A stretch of DNA of 64,000 nt from Augochlora pura (GCF_028453695.1 NC_135776.1:21224344-21288343); one strand, 5' to 3'; positions 25,151 to 37,561 are shown, numbered from the stretch's first letter. A program made the numbers and translations. Notes: a model not told the origin generated them from the sequence alone.

Positions 25151-26561
25151 AGTGACTCGCATAATGCCACTTATAGTTTTAAATAAATTTTTAAATAATT
25201 AAAAAGAAACAACTCTTTCTACCAATACAAACCGATAGTTTCTTCTGGAGTTCCGGAAACAGACGTTCAAGAAAATTGTATTGGGCGGTCTTCCGGTAGT
25301 TAAATGTCAGCCAGTGGTCATGACGGATTATTGCTACGACATACAGCATTCTCAAGCAATCCGAGGTTTTCCGTGGACTCGAGCAAACGTGCGAGGAATG
25401 TTTGCGTCAACCTCTGCCGCTGGAAAATTCGCAAAACCTTGCGTCGGTATTCGTGTCAAGTGTGTGTCGGTTCGTCTAAAACCTGCGGACGCTCTCTAAT
25501 AATTAACAAGAGCTAAGTCAGCTCCGTCTGGTAATCATTCTCAACATCATTTTCTATTTGGATGCGGTTCTGCATAGAATCGACGGGAAACGTTGATGCG
25601 AAACACGGTGAAAAGGTGATGACGCTTATCACTGTGTTTCTGTTTAAGCTGTTCATTTTTCTGGCGATCGAGCTCTCGCGAGTTGATGCATATGAGAAGA
25701 AAATGAGTTTATTATTTCTGTCGAGAATTTCATCGATTAAATGAGCAGTTCTATCGTGTAGTCTTGAAACGGTTGAATCGAACGTCGCGGTTGATCATGC
25801 AATGATTGTGAAAGACATATACGATCAATGTGTTTAGTGACGATTATGACTCTGCACAGTACAGGTACAGAGGGATGAAAGATATTTTTAAACTAATTGT
25901 CTTCCCTTTAAGCTTCAAATCTGCTAATTATTTGTCAGATATCATTTAAATGGAAGCAGAAATCGGAGAATTAAATATTCAGGCTATGAATATAATATAA
26001 TATGTAATATAATTAAAAAATAAATTGATAGAAGAGGATGTTACTTGAAATATTGTTTACCTGAGCAAAAAAACAGTTTTCAATGCAAATAGCTTTACGA
26101 TTTCACTAATTATGAACCAAGAAATGTGTAGATGCGGGTCATTTGATCAACAGCGATACGTTTAGTGTTAAAGTCTCATTGAGCTGGAAATACAACAAAA
26201 GCTTAATTAATCTCTACTAAATTGTTTCCTGTAACGAATTGCACAGTCTATAGAGTTATCAATAATCGCATGAAGGAGCAGAATCCAGCATTATGAACAA
26301 ATATAAATAGAAACCTACTGGAATAGTCTGGCATCGAACCCTCGGGTAATTAGGCTCATCTAAATAGATCTCGATTAAACCGTGAACGAGGGTGAGTGGG
26401 TGAACAGTCACAGAAATACGAGTCCATGGGAACAGAATCTTTATTGAACTTGTATTGCGATCGGTTCCGCGCTGAGAATCAAGACAGGGTTTAGGTTCGA
26501 CGACATTTGCATTGCGTGGATGGTGATCACTTTAAAAAACACTCTCCCCCAACCGACCACG

Positions 26562-26602
26562 CTCTCTCTCTCTCTCTCTCTCTCTCATCTTTCTCTCTCT
26601 CC
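26562..26602. repeat. (CT)n microsatellite
   Basis: TC run with one ATCTT interruption, about 41 bp. Confidence 0.93.
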
Positions 26603-26680
26603 GTTTTTTGTATTATCGAGGCGTGCAATCGTCAGGATAGATCTTCGGTTATACGTAAGCACGTATACGCAATAGTAGAT

Positions 26681-26719
26681 ATACATACATACATATACAT
26701 ACATACATACATACATACA
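26681..26719. repeat. (CATA)n microsatellite
   Basis: CATA tetramers with a single TA insertion. It generates Tyr-Ile-His-Thr frames that should not be read as protein. Confidence 0.93.
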
Positions 26720-27172
26720 GAAGGGGCGCGTGTAATATATATTCACGTTACACTCGCGGTATACCGTTTCCCGAGAAAAAAACGATGACAAACGGTCGAT
26801 AATAAAGACAAGCTATAGTAAACCTTCGACTATTTTCTTTGTTATATTACACTTTGAACAGCCACAACCGCTTCAGTCTGATACGATGTCCCGCAATCAT
26901 TTCGGAATTTTATTTCGCGTACGAAGTTCAGTGACATCGCCATCTTGAAAATTCTCACCTATTTACAAGGATTAATTCGCGGGTAGAACCCCACGATTGG
27001 CACAATTCGATTTTATAGTAGCTCTAAAACGCTTTGGAAGATCGTTTCCCACGGTGAAATTCACGCTCAAGTTCAAATCGTATATTTTTCATGGAAAAAT
27101 CTAACTCTCGCCTCGTCTCAGGGAAGATTCACTAGATTCTCTTAGAGATTCTAATACAGTGTACACGTTCAC

Positions 27173-27389
27173 GTAAGCACAAATTTGTGTAATGTAAGCA
27201 AGAAATGTTTGAGAAGTAAGCAAAAATTTTTCTGACGTAAATACAAATTTTTGTGGCGTAAGTACAAATGCTTGTGACGTAAGTGCAAATATTTGTGACT
27301 TGAATACTTTTTCTGACATAAGCGCTTTATGCGATTTAAGAACTTTTTGTGACAGAAGTACTCGTTGTGACTTAAGTACCTTTCGTGAT
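27173..27389. repeat. Tandem array switching from 21-bp to 18-bp units
   Basis: Eleven units can be laid end to end. Six are of the GTAAGTACAAATNNTTGTGAC type, starting at 27173, 27194, 27216, 27237, 27258 and 27279 (21 bp, the second 22). Five are of the TTAAGTACTTTTTGTGAC type, starting at 27300, 27318, 27336, 27354 and 27372 (18 bp each). The 18-bp unit lacks three bases of the 21-bp unit, so the array seems to have re-expanded after a deletion. On the minus strand an open frame crosses the whole array and would read as hexads then heptads rich in His, Lys, Leu and Tyr. Its outermost start is TTG, with the first ATG at 27414. Noncoding minisatellite origin is more likely. Confidence 0.82.
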
Positions 27390-27758
27390 CAATTAAGAAT
27401 TTCAAAGGAACCATCGGATACTTATTTAGTGGTAAGAATCGAACGGAAACAATATTGTTTAAAGATTCACATTTCAAATAAATTGAGAATCCTGTTGGAA
27501 TTTTCCCAGCATTAAGACAGCATTAAGTTCCAAACATCAATGTAAACATAGACGAGCCCGATGTCCAATCCTATAATCGACCATGATATTAAGTTCCGCG
27601 CGAAACATCTCGTTGAGACGACTCCGTGAAATTTACAAGATTCGCAGGCAGCTGTACGACGTACACCGTGAAAATATAAGCGACGTATCTACCTTATGGG
27701 GTCTCAGACATGCGAGGTTCTACTCTCGAATCGGAATATACATAGTTTCCCTTACACA

Positions 27759-27764
27759 TTTATT
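27759..27764 (-). terminator. foxQ2: Candidate polyadenylation signal for foxQ2
   Basis: TTTATT on the plus strand is AATAAA on the minus strand, about 480 bases after the foxQ2 stop codon. It is the first canonical signal I noticed downstream, so a 3' UTR of about half a kilobase is implied. Confidence 0.45.
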
Positions 27765-27970
27765 TATACAGCACACATATATTCTTCTCCTAACACATCG
27801 TTTTGATACAAGTGGAATTGGTAGCACGCGGGTCTCGTTTCCAACTAGAGACTCCGCGCCGGAAAGCGCACCCGGAATCAGTCCGTTGCTGGAATCAGAC
27901 CCTGCCTGGAGTCAGGTTAGCTCGAAAACGTCTGCGCGCTGTCGTTTCGAGGGTTCGATTCGATACGAAC

Positions 27971-28024
27971 CGATCCGATCCGATCCGATCCGATCCGATT
28001 CGATTCGTTTCGTTTCGTTTCGAC
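27971..28024. repeat. (CGATC)n / (CGTTT)n pentanucleotide tract
   Basis: CGATC is repeated about five times, drifting into CGATT and then CGTTT, about 220 bp downstream of the foxQ2 stop codon. It would lie in the 3' UTR if the AATAAA at 27759-27764 is used. Confidence 0.9.
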
Positions 28025-28241
28025 TCGCGGTATTTACAACGAATTATGCTAATCGATCCGGAGTCGTTGGCAGGTCGGAGGAACTCGTTGGGCTCTCGAT
28101 TTGGCACGACTAGCTTAGCACCCCTGCTATCGATCCATGATCATCTCGGAGCAAGGTCACCTGGACACTATCCCGGACCTGGCGCCACGACGTCCACAGC
28201 GAAGAATTCACCATAGTTCTCGAAAGAAACACTGACCATCC

Positions 28242-28674
28242 TTAAACGCTGGACCCGGTGCTGGAGGTGGCCGGAACGTAGTAACTCCTGGCCTGTAGGT
28301 GATTGTGTAGATGCAGCCCGGAGATCTGAGTGCTCGAGTTCTGTAGAGTCTGGTTGCTCCAGTGTGCTCCAGAGGAAATGACTTTGGCGTCGGGGCTGGC
28401 CGAGGGGGTGGTATTGGGTGACGGCATGGCGTTCGTCTCGGCGACCACGTCCACGTCGACGTCTTCCTCGTCCTGGTCCGGTTCGTGGAGATCGTGCAGT
28501 TCGTCCTCGCTGCAGCTAAACCGCCTCGTCTTCGTTGGCCTCAGGTCGGACTCGATTTGGTGCTGGTCATCGGGCGCCAGCAGCGACGCTACGTCGAACA
28601 GCCTCTTCCTCGAGGGTTGAAACGAAGACGTCTGCCTCAACGTCTGGCTTTGGAAGATCTGTTGTTGTTGCTGT

Positions 28675-28745
<71 letters not shown>

Positions 28746-29525
28746 GTGTTGCGGGTGATGATGATGCGTCCAGATACCGGAGATGGTTTGCGACGCGACC
28801 GGCGGACCCAGGGTGGCCGGAGGTGGCGGCGTCGCGGGTAACGGGGGCGGACTGGGGCTGTCGGGCTCCTCGTCCACCGCCAGACCCATGTGCCGGCGGA
28901 CTTTTCTTTGGGCCTTGCGCCTCCGGAAGTCCCCGCGCCGGAAGTCCTCCAAGTTGGCAGGGTGTATAGCCCAGTAGTGTCCCTTTCCGTTCGCGCTTCT
29001 GCCGGATTTCACGAAGCAGTCGTTCAGAGACAGGTTGTGCCTGATCGAGTTCCTCCAGCCTGGTCCCCGGGTACGGAAGTAAGGATAGTGCTCCAAAATA
29101 TGCTGATAAATGTCCGACAGCACCAGTTTTTTCTCGGGCGAGGACAAGATCGCCATGGCGATGAGCCCGATGTAGCTGTGCTGGGGTTTCGGCTCCTCCG
29201 GTATTCTCTGATGGTGAGGGTGCAACAGAGCCATCGACAGAGCCAGTCGGCCCGGGTACCCTGCCGCGGCGGCCGCCGGGTACAACGGCAATGGAGCGGG
29301 GAACCCGGGGCTCATCCCCAAGTGAGTCGGGGCACTGGACGGCGGAGGACCGACCCCTGGATGCTGAGGATGCAACTGTTGAGCCAGCCGCAGCCTCTCC
29401 GCCATCGCGTAATGGTACAATTGAAGACGGTAGTGCTCGAGACCAGGCAGAAACCCAGCCATGGGGTTGCCGAGGCCGACGGCCAGCGGCTCCTTCGCCG
29501 GCGGAGGACTCTCGTTACTGCACAT
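28242..29525 (-). CDS. foxQ2: Forkhead-box transcription factor FoxQ2 (fd102C family)
   Basis: A sequence-specific nuclear DNA-binding protein of 427 residues encoded without an intron. The forkhead (winged-helix) domain spans residues 112-215 approximately: it opens with KPQHSYIGLIAMAIL, contains the recognition helix WRNSIRHNLSLNDCFVK and the wing NGKGHYWAIHPAN, and ends in the basic tail RRRKAQRKVRRHMGL. That tail and the RTRGPGWRNS context match FoxQ2/Drosophila fd102C rather than other Fox classes. Residues 261-289 are about 29 consecutive Gln, preceded by a His/Gln stretch. FDVASLL at residues 310-316 fits the EH1 (F-x-I/V-x-x-L-L) Groucho-binding pattern, suggesting repression. An acidic Asp/Glu stretch follows. 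The open frame extends eight codons further upstream from a TTG, but ATG at 29525 (A at -3) is the first real start. FoxQ2 acts in anterior head and brain patterning in other animals; that role is inferred here. Confidence 0.94.
28578..28598 (-). other. foxQ2: EH1-like corepressor motif in FoxQ2
   Basis: The encoded heptapeptide FDVASLL, between the polyGln tract and the acidic tail, matches the Engrailed-homology-1 consensus bound by Groucho/TLE. Basic residues (RKR) precede it. Confidence 0.6.
28660..28746 (-). repeat. foxQ2: CAG/CAA repeat encoding the FoxQ2 polyglutamine tract
   Basis: About 29 glutamine codons, mostly CAG with interspersed CAA. CAA interruptions usually stabilise such tracts. 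The plus-strand poly-Leu and poly-Ala frames over this region are shadows. Confidence 0.95.
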
Positions 29526-30360
29526 GTTGCTAATTACACTGGGAACCAAATCTAACCTGATTTCTTCTCGATCTTCTTGTCTCGATGGTATTGCACTTAG
29601 TCCTCACGTTTCACACAAACTTTCACGAGTCTGTCTGTCCCAGGTCATTTGGGATTTAGCGATAATCGAGTCTCACTGGAGGCACGCCGTGTTCGTTCTC
29701 CGGAAAGACGAACGCGTTATAACGCAGGTGTAACGTAGGCCAGCCGAACAAAAGTATAGATTGTCCCTCCGGCACGATCGATCGGGGCTCTCGATGTTTT
29801 CCGACGGTTTTCGGGCTGTTTGTCACGATGCGCTCCGAGCGACCGACTGGTCATGATTTACGATTCGGCCGTCTGCCAGGAGCACCGATGGCTTCTCCCC
29901 ACCTGGTCCCACCGGGGAAAAGCAGACAGGCTCCGCCCGTTCGCCCAGAACGGAGCGCGAGCTACAGCCTGGAAACCAGAGCCCCGTGTGCCGATTCTCC
30001 GACCAATAAGCACCGAGAGGGCGGCCGAAGATGGAACCCTCTGCCATCCGCCACACCTACCACGATGGATATTGATCCTGAATTCTGTAAACTACCCCCG
30101 GGGGCGGTGGTGGTGCGACGGCGTCGCCTTGTCATGGTGTTCCCCTGCCCCGTTGTCTCTTATCAGACCGGCTACAAAGCTCGATATCATAGCCGATTCG
30201 CAGCCGACCGGCGAGAAAATCACCGACGCGTTTTCTCCTTTGCCCGAGAATCTTACTCGAGACACTACTACCACCACCACCACCACCACTACTACGCCCC
30301 GACCCCCGCGGCCCAATCCTTCTCAAGTGGCGGCGGTTTGACACGAGAATGTTGACAACG
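29526..30360. other. FoxQ2 upstream region, CpG-rich
   Basis: This is the 5' side of foxQ2. The first ~110 bases upstream of the ATG probably belong to the 5' UTR. The region is CpG-rich, lacks a clear TATA box, and contains a (CCA)n tract at 30264-30295. Two long plus-strand frames (about 29820-30355) overlap in different phases and have no recognisable domain, so I do not call them genes. Confidence 0.4.
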
Positions 30361-31047
30361 ATCCGGCATTGGGAATCGATCCTCGAATTTTTAATCGTCA
30401 CTCGGTCGGGACGATCGATTGCAAAATTCTTTCTATTATTATATTGCGCTGTAACGTGTATAAGGCAAGGATGCTTTTCGATTATTTCTATTGTATTTCA
30501 GTTTTAACAAAGTAGTATTTATTTATTTATTTATCCATTTATTTATTCAATATATACGGCAAGTTACCTATTGGTTGCCAAATTACGAATAGGATGACCG
30601 TAGTTTGAACAAATGTTTCAACAAAATTGATAGAAGAATGTATACTATTCATTATACGATAAAGGAAACACAAACATAATTTCTTCTATGTTTTGTAAAT
30701 ATGAAGAAGTAGTTTGGGTCTGAAATGAAATATTGGAGAATTCAAATAAAACGTGGCCAATAATTCTAGGGAATCAACAAGTTTGTTAAAGACTTTATAT
30801 GCAAATATAATATCATATCTTTTCCTTCTCTACTCAAGTGTGGTTAAAGTAATATATTTAACACGCTTTATAATATACTGTTTAGATCATACATATGTAT
30901 ATAGTAGAATCGATACCTATTTTCTTTCCTGTACGACTCGATTGTCGCTTTATAGATTTTGTGTTTGCGACCAGTTCTTAGCAAAGATCTTCATTTTAAC
31001 ACTCGTGAATAAGTATTATTATTAGTATAAGTATCATTATACTATAT

Positions 31048-31074
31048 ATTATTATTATTATTATTATTATTATT
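31048..31074. repeat. (TTA)n microsatellite
   Basis: Nine TTA/ATT triplets without interruption. Confidence 0.93.
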
Positions 31075-33446
31075 GGACCGTTTAGTTTCCGAGAATTATC
31101 TTTCATTTTCACGTGTTTAATCAGCATCGACAGAAACAGGTCAACGTGTCCTGCAGGAATATTGTGAAAAATATGTTGAAAAAGTTACTAAATAAAATTA
31201 TTAAATTATTTACTAAAACTTTACGTTTACAAATTTTGTTATATATTTGACAGAAACCCCGTTTGAAATCCTAAAAACCCCGTTATATGATTCGAATTAC
31301 TTCGTTCGATACAAAACACATACATTTTCAATACAGTCATTTTATAATGCCCACGTATTTTATGCAGCTATGGCAACAATGAACACGCAAGAATTAATGC
31401 AGTCTTTAGTTTCAAGGAATGCAAGGGTTTCGACAAGGGTTTCATATTTGCGACGTCTTAAAAAGATATTTCTATTCCGTTTGAAAATATCTACTCTGAA
31501 AACCTGCATCCAATTCAGAGTACTATTGGTGTTTGACGAATAATAAACACGAAACTTGTCATTGTTCGAAGCTTTCCTGTCTTTTATGATAATTCAGTGT
31601 TAACGGAAAACCGTTCGGGCCAATGACCAGGTTCGAACGCCGGTAAAAAGAAACCTCTGGGGTCGTCAGTCATTGGGGTGGTTTCGAAGGGGTGGCAAAC
31701 GAGGAATTCGTTCTCGCAGCCCCTTGGGGAGGTATGCGGGGCCTCTTTTACAGAATCCTTTTGCTCGTTGCCCGGTCGACGAACAAAAGGAAACGAGTCC
31801 GGCCGCGCGCATTTATATGGAGGCGCCGCCCAGCAACTATTTGTAAGCATCCGCCATTCTGGTTTCATATCTGCCGTTTCGGCTTGCACAAAAACACTAT
31901 TTTTCAGAGCGTCCCAGCTGCAATATGGCGTTTACCGAGGCCGCCGACGTGCATCGACTCCGATTGCAATTGTTGCGTTTCATTGCAAATAACAGCCTCG
32001 CGCTCGTTCCCTCCTCTATCCTTGCCCCTCGTTCCTCGCTGCCTCTCTCTCTCTCCCTCCCTCTCTCTCCCTCTCTCTAACCCCGTGCGATCGCAACCCC
32101 CTCTACTACCCCTCCACCCGCACTATTCCCGCGTTCACCCGTTTCTGTAAACCGTCCACGGAAATACACCGTTGTGTCTGGTATCAATCGGTACGAGCTG
32201 GCGCGCGGACAATGTAATTGCAATATTCTCGTCGACCGACACCGTCACCCGCGGCTCCGTCGACTCCATTTTTGTTGTCGACGCATCTGCTTCGCTAATC
32301 GAACGTTTCCGCTAATTGGTGGAACCCTGGCTATCTCGTTTGCGCATCGGTAGGACAAGCGCGAAAAGTTCAAAGCGAAAGATCTAAAGACTCGATCTTC
32401 GCCAATTATCTTGCTCTTTTACGATTTATTATTAAATCGCACAAAGTTGAAATAAATCGAATGTTGACGTTGTTATTGAAACTTTTACTGCCTTGTCACC
32501 TATATGTATACGACGGAACTATCTGCTTAAATTTACAAATTAATTGTTACCTGAATCTGTTACATCTTCCAGATTTTATTAGGCGTCGCGAAATGTGTGA
32601 ACGTTGGAAGAAGCGTTGAAAGAGTGTTGACAAAAAAATATTCCATGCCATACAATTCAGCTTGCTGATTTTAATTCTACTAAATAAAATATTAAATAAG
32701 CTATAATGTAACGACAACCGTAGAATTTTTAACTCGACAGTCGAAGCGTTAAGTAAGATATGAACGAATAGGGTTCTACTTTGAAAACTCTATTGCAAGA
32801 GAACATTTGTTTGAGTGATCAAATAGTTGGAAATCGGTGCGGAGTTGATGCAGATACTACATACATACATCGAAGGCATAGTTAAAGTTAATCTCAGTTT
32901 TCCCGTTAACTCAAAGCCAAGCCAGAACGGATCTCCACAATCCGAATGGCGGAGGTTAATAAATGTCGTGACGAAGCGACCAAGTTTGAAGCCCGGGCGG
33001 TCGAGTTCCGTGCAGCTGGACTGCGCAAGGTATCCGTTAGTTTTGATGCCCCGAAATACACCCCTAATCGGTTTTCAAACTCTCACCTAAACGCTCGCGC
33101 ACGTACCGTGCCCCGATAAACCAAACTTGAAGATTTCCCGTTCGCATAACGAGAATCTGTGCATATGTAACGAGATAAATCTGGTTCTACCGAATTCACG
33201 ATCACCAAAATTAATAGATTCAAGCCTTTCAACCAAATGTTAATTTTTCATCGGAATACTCTCAAACTATTCTAATGACTTTACAGTTTCATTTCTCTTT
33301 TTGTCATATGTGTCGGAAATTCATAAAATTCGCAGTCTACTAATAAATATGTCAAAATATTGTATGTGAAATTAGCGTAGAAATTTTGACGAATATTTCA
33401 ATGTTATGTTTAATTAATTTATAAAACATTCTTGTCGTCAATAGAC

Positions 33447-33477
33447 GGAGAGGGAGAGAGAGAGAGAGAGAGAGAGA
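33447..33477. repeat. (GA)n microsatellite
   Basis: GA run of about 31 bp with one GGG interruption near the left end. Confidence 0.94.
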
Positions 33478-34689
33478 AGTAAAATTAATTGACTAATATA
33501 AAGCGTATAAAATGATAAGGATGATCCGAGTTTTCAATACTTGTGCCAATAAACCGAAGAAGCTCGACTGCAAAACCAAACGATCGTAGCAATGGTGCTA
33601 CTACGAAGGAAGAAATCGGAGAAGCTGTCAATCGAGTACCATGCATCTGCCACTTACCGGCGAACCACCCTCGATCGTTACCGCGCCTTTTTTCCCCCAC
33701 AATGATGCTCCATTTCGACACAATTATCGCCATTATTCGACGCGAGAAGAGCATTTTAGCGCTGGCGACACAATGGACCTGGTATCTATATACATAGGGA
33801 CCGTATGTATATGCACACTTGGCTGACAGCGCATAGCATGCGCACACGTGAAGAAGAGCAACCTCTGGTTACGATCAACGAAATCGATTCTTCCTATGGC
33901 CGCGTTTTATTGTGTTTTGACAGGGCCGAGTCCGGTTTCGGTGCGTGGTCGCCTCTTCGTCTCGAACAAGTAGTTTCCCGGGCTACCGACGATCCTGAGA
34001 CCGATCTTATCCGTGAACGAGTTCCTGCTGGACACCTTACGTTACCTTATTATTCTACTGAACTGTCAGCGAGGACTATCTGATTGCATCAAATATAGAG
34101 TTACTCTCTTCGAGCACCAATTTTACGGAAAATCGAAGCTGATACGCTTCTTTTCTATCTGAATGGAAAATGTTCTTGCTTTGGTTGCAGATTCGAGATT
34201 GCACTTAAAGATTGCTGATCTCGCTAGACACCTTTCCCAAGTGGTCGAATCCCAATATCGGTGATGATTTATTAGTGAAACACGTAGGGGAGATCAGGAC
34301 GAAGATAGCACAGAAAAGTTCGGAGATGTAATATTTTATAATAAATGATTCCTTTGGTAAAAGAATACTGAAGTAAATTTAAATTTTATCGAATATCTTC
34401 TCTATGCATACGTACATATAATTTCAAACTATCACGTTTGGAAACAGCATTTTCGTAATTATCTTCGTAAATATTTTAATGACTATTTTAGTAATTTTTA
34501 GCAACCGTTTCTATCACTTTGCAAGAATAACATAAATACGTTTACCCGGATTTTTACCGTCCGAATTAACAAAATTGTATAAATGTCCAATAAATGTATT
34601 ATTATGTTTGCAATGACCGTGAATTAAAAAGTTTCGAAACTTGTGGAGCCTGGTGTTAAAGACAGAATTTAGGAGAATCGACATTGAAT

Positions 34690-34910
34690 TACTCCAGGAC
34701 ATTTTAATCGCCAATTCCAATCTGAATTCAATTAAATTACAATGTAATTCGCAATTGCAATCGTATTTGAATTACACTCGCAATTAAAATAATTGGCAAT
34801 TGAGTTAACCAAAAGTTTTAAATTATATAATTGAATTGGAATGCAATCGCGCTGCTATAAAATTGAAACGCAATGTAATTGAATTGCGATATAGAATCTA
34901 ATTGAATTAA
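34690..34910. repeat. AATT/CAATTG-rich low-complexity block
   Basis: The words AATT, CAATT and AATTG recur about every 10-15 bases over ~220 bp, on both strands, with short dyads such as GCAATTGC and AATTACAATGTAATT. The spacing is irregular, so this looks like a decayed short-unit repeat rather than a clean array. Confidence 0.6.
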
Positions 34911-35026
34911 CACAAGTCCGGCGAAGGACGCACGAGTAGCAAAGTGTGCTCTGTTCGATAGTCGGTGAAGTTCTGAGAAAAATAAAAGTTCGAAGGGAAC
35001 GCCGCTGAAATCTCGCGACGTGGAAA

Positions 35027-35060
35027 CGGGGTGGGGTGGGGTGGGGGTCGGGGGGGGGGG
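35027..35060. repeat. G-rich tract
   Basis: GGGGT repeats pass into a run of about twelve G. It meets the simple G-quadruplex pattern of four G-runs on the plus strand. Confidence 0.9.
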
Positions 35061-36703
35061 AGCCCGACGGGAGCGGCACGATAGAGTTTATAAATTATGA
35101 ATATTTAAGCAGAAGCTGCCGCGGAAACGATATTTCCCTGGCTCGGTGCAATAACGTTGGCCCCGTGTAAAAGGGATGCTTAGGAAACAGGATGGTACAC
35201 GTCGCTAAAACGGGAGCATCCCTTTGAGAGGAGCGTCAAAGCTAATGGACCGTCTCTCTTCGCCGTCCTGCAGTTCTACCGTGTTTCTCTTCGCCTTGTA
35301 CCGGTTTCTCTCTCCTCCTTTTCCCTCTCGGTTTCGTTCCTGGCCACGTTACAAAGAGGGTCACGTGGCCTCGGCCGACTCCCAGAAGCCCCGCTAATGT
35401 TTAGTGCCAGTTGATTGCAAGCTCGTTAGAATATGCATAAAGCATCGTTGTTAAATGCTCTTTCTCTTTGCCGCCCCGCGGCCGAGTTTCATCGGATACG
35501 CGCCCCGTTTACGTCTTCCCCCGTGCCATTTGCGGAAAATTCGTGCTTTCGCCGGCGCGCTTATATCGTCTTATCGTTTATTGCTTTCGCGACTCGCTGT
35601 ATGCGCGTGTGCCGACTTTTATTTTATTTGCTCGATCGGAACGCTACCGAAGCTCTGCCGCAGCAGTCTACGGACGATCAATCAAAATTCGGCTAGTAAA
35701 TATTAAATTGACGAAGAAAACGACTTGGAAGATTCTGATTGTTCTTAGCGAAGTTTCTCAAGTTACAATCGAGTAAATTTAGAAAATTATAAATAAAAAT
35801 GAACGTAGACACATTTATAAGCTCTGCAAGTGGTAATATTTTATTATTGTAATAATATAAAACGGAAAATTTACGCATTAATATATAATCAATTTTACGC
35901 ACGATATTTTTACTTTGATACTGAGAGATGAGATATATTTTGTTTTCATTGATACGTGGAATGGGACTTTTAAAACAGTATTGTTGAACGAATAAATTAT
36001 ATGGATAACACGTTGAACTTTCTGTTGTTGGCCAATTAATTGAAATTTAATTATTTCTGCGATGTATTACAGAATTGTAGAACAATGGAATTTTATCAAG
36101 ATTAATCCATTGCAGTTGAATGGGATCGGTAAATGCAACGCATGATATTTGAACGGAATCTTGTACACATTATTTCTTGTTTGTATTCAACCAGTCACTG
36201 TAAATTTAAGTTGCTTTCAATTGTAATGCTCCGTTAATTTATACAATACATTTTAATATTACATGTTGTCTTATATTGGACAGTTTATTTTTCAGTTTAT
36301 CGTTGCTCAGATCGAAATATATTCACGCAACAATTTTTATCGTGCCAATTTGATTAAAACCACGAAAAAAGTGGACAATATTCGACAACTCTAATTCAGT
36401 AACTAAATTTAGAGGCTGTACTTGCTTAGCCTCAAGGAACGCGTTGCAATAAGCAACGAAAAATGATGGTTGCAACTTCTCCGCAGTACCGCAAGCTGAA
36501 ACAATGAGAATCGACAATTAACCAAAAACAGACGATCGAATCTTTGTCAAGAGATCGCCTCGATGAAAATCGAATTACCAAAACGCCGCCACGTGTCCAA
36601 TCATCGGCTGCCACTTCTTCCGGTAACTTAACACCGTGACATCGTTTTGGAGAATATCGATTCTTATTTTTCCTGGACCGCATCGTTGGTATCGGCGCCC
36701 CGT

Positions 36704-36731
36704 AGCGTCGCGTCGCGTCGCGTCGCGTTGC
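36704..36731. repeat. (GCGTC)n microsatellite
   Basis: The CpG-rich pentamer GCGTC is repeated about five times, the last copy changed to GCGTT. Confidence 0.92.
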
Positions 36732-37561
36732 GGAGCCTCGAGTGCTCTCGAGCAGGCGATGACGCGGTCAACGACAAAATAACGAATTGCCACTCGAAGA
36801 CGGAAGCGAGAGCCCTCGGCGGGACGCATCGCGCGGCATTTGTGTTTACACCGTCTCCAGCACGCTGCTGGTTCGAGTTTAACGAAGCGTGGTGGATGGG
36901 GATGGGCCGCCAGCAAGGAGAGGAGGAGAGGTGTCGAGCCTATTATCGAGGCCCGACACACAGCATCGTGGGGAAGAATTGGGGACCGATGGCGGAAGGA
37001 AGGGCCTCGGAACGAGATTTTCCATTGTCGGACGAGTGGAGCCTTTCGCGTGGCCGCGCCAGAAACCGAGCGGAAGTCCTCTAGACGCGGCCTGAAGGGC
37101 CGCGCGCACCTTCTTGATTCTAGCCGCCGCGGTCGACGCGCTCTGCGTCTGAAACGTGACCGTTTGGCCATGTAACTGGATTAGAGGGGAACAGATTAAA
37201 TTCGAGATATTTAGCTCGAACAGTTTCCACCCTTCCTGGACCCCCTGTCACCCTCTAGTTCCCACCCTCTGTACCTCTCTGTTAGCTCCCGCGCTCGTGT
37301 CTGTGGAAAATGGAACAGTAGGATTTACGGCAATATTTTGGGTGTTTAGCCATTGTCGCTGGACAGTGGCCATTGTCGTGTGAAACGGTGGGCGTGGAGT
37401 CGGTTCAAAGGGAGACTCGACCACCTTCGTGTCCTGCCGGTTCCTTTTCAGGGCCCCGGCGAAAAAAGGGCCCATGGACGGCCACTTAATTTCACCCGCA
37501 TGCTTACTCCGCTGACTCTAGAATTTGCTTTCTGAACGGGCACTCTCTTCTTCTTTTTCTC

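Larger units (their letters stand above)
23183..27172. other. Gene-free stretch between the two decayed arrays
   Basis: AT-rich non-repetitive sequence without a supported gene. It holds a G21 run, one (CT)n tract and one (CATA)n tract, listed separately. Several TAATTA/ATTAA words occur, as expected from base composition. Confidence 0.5.
30361..34689. other. Noncoding stretch between foxQ2 and the AATT block
   Basis: Mostly AT-rich sequence with (TTTA)n at 30516-30548, (TTA)n at 31048-31074 and (GA)n at 33447-33477. A pyrimidine-rich block at 32000-32130 gives spurious frames. No gene, RNA or mobile element was recognised. Confidence 0.5.

Noticed and set aside
28485..28969. Plus-strand poly-Leu and poly-Ala frames opposite foxQ2
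   Set aside because: They are shadows of the polyGln tract and forkhead coding sequence on the minus strand.
29523..29549. Open frame of foxQ2 extending to a start at 29549
   Set aside because: The codon at 29549-29547 is TTG, not ATG. The first ATG is at 29525-29523 with A at -3, so the protein starts with MCSNES.
29717..29722. TTATAA as a TATA box for foxQ2
   Set aside because: A single AT word without a convincing initiator at the right distance; not enough to call a promoter.
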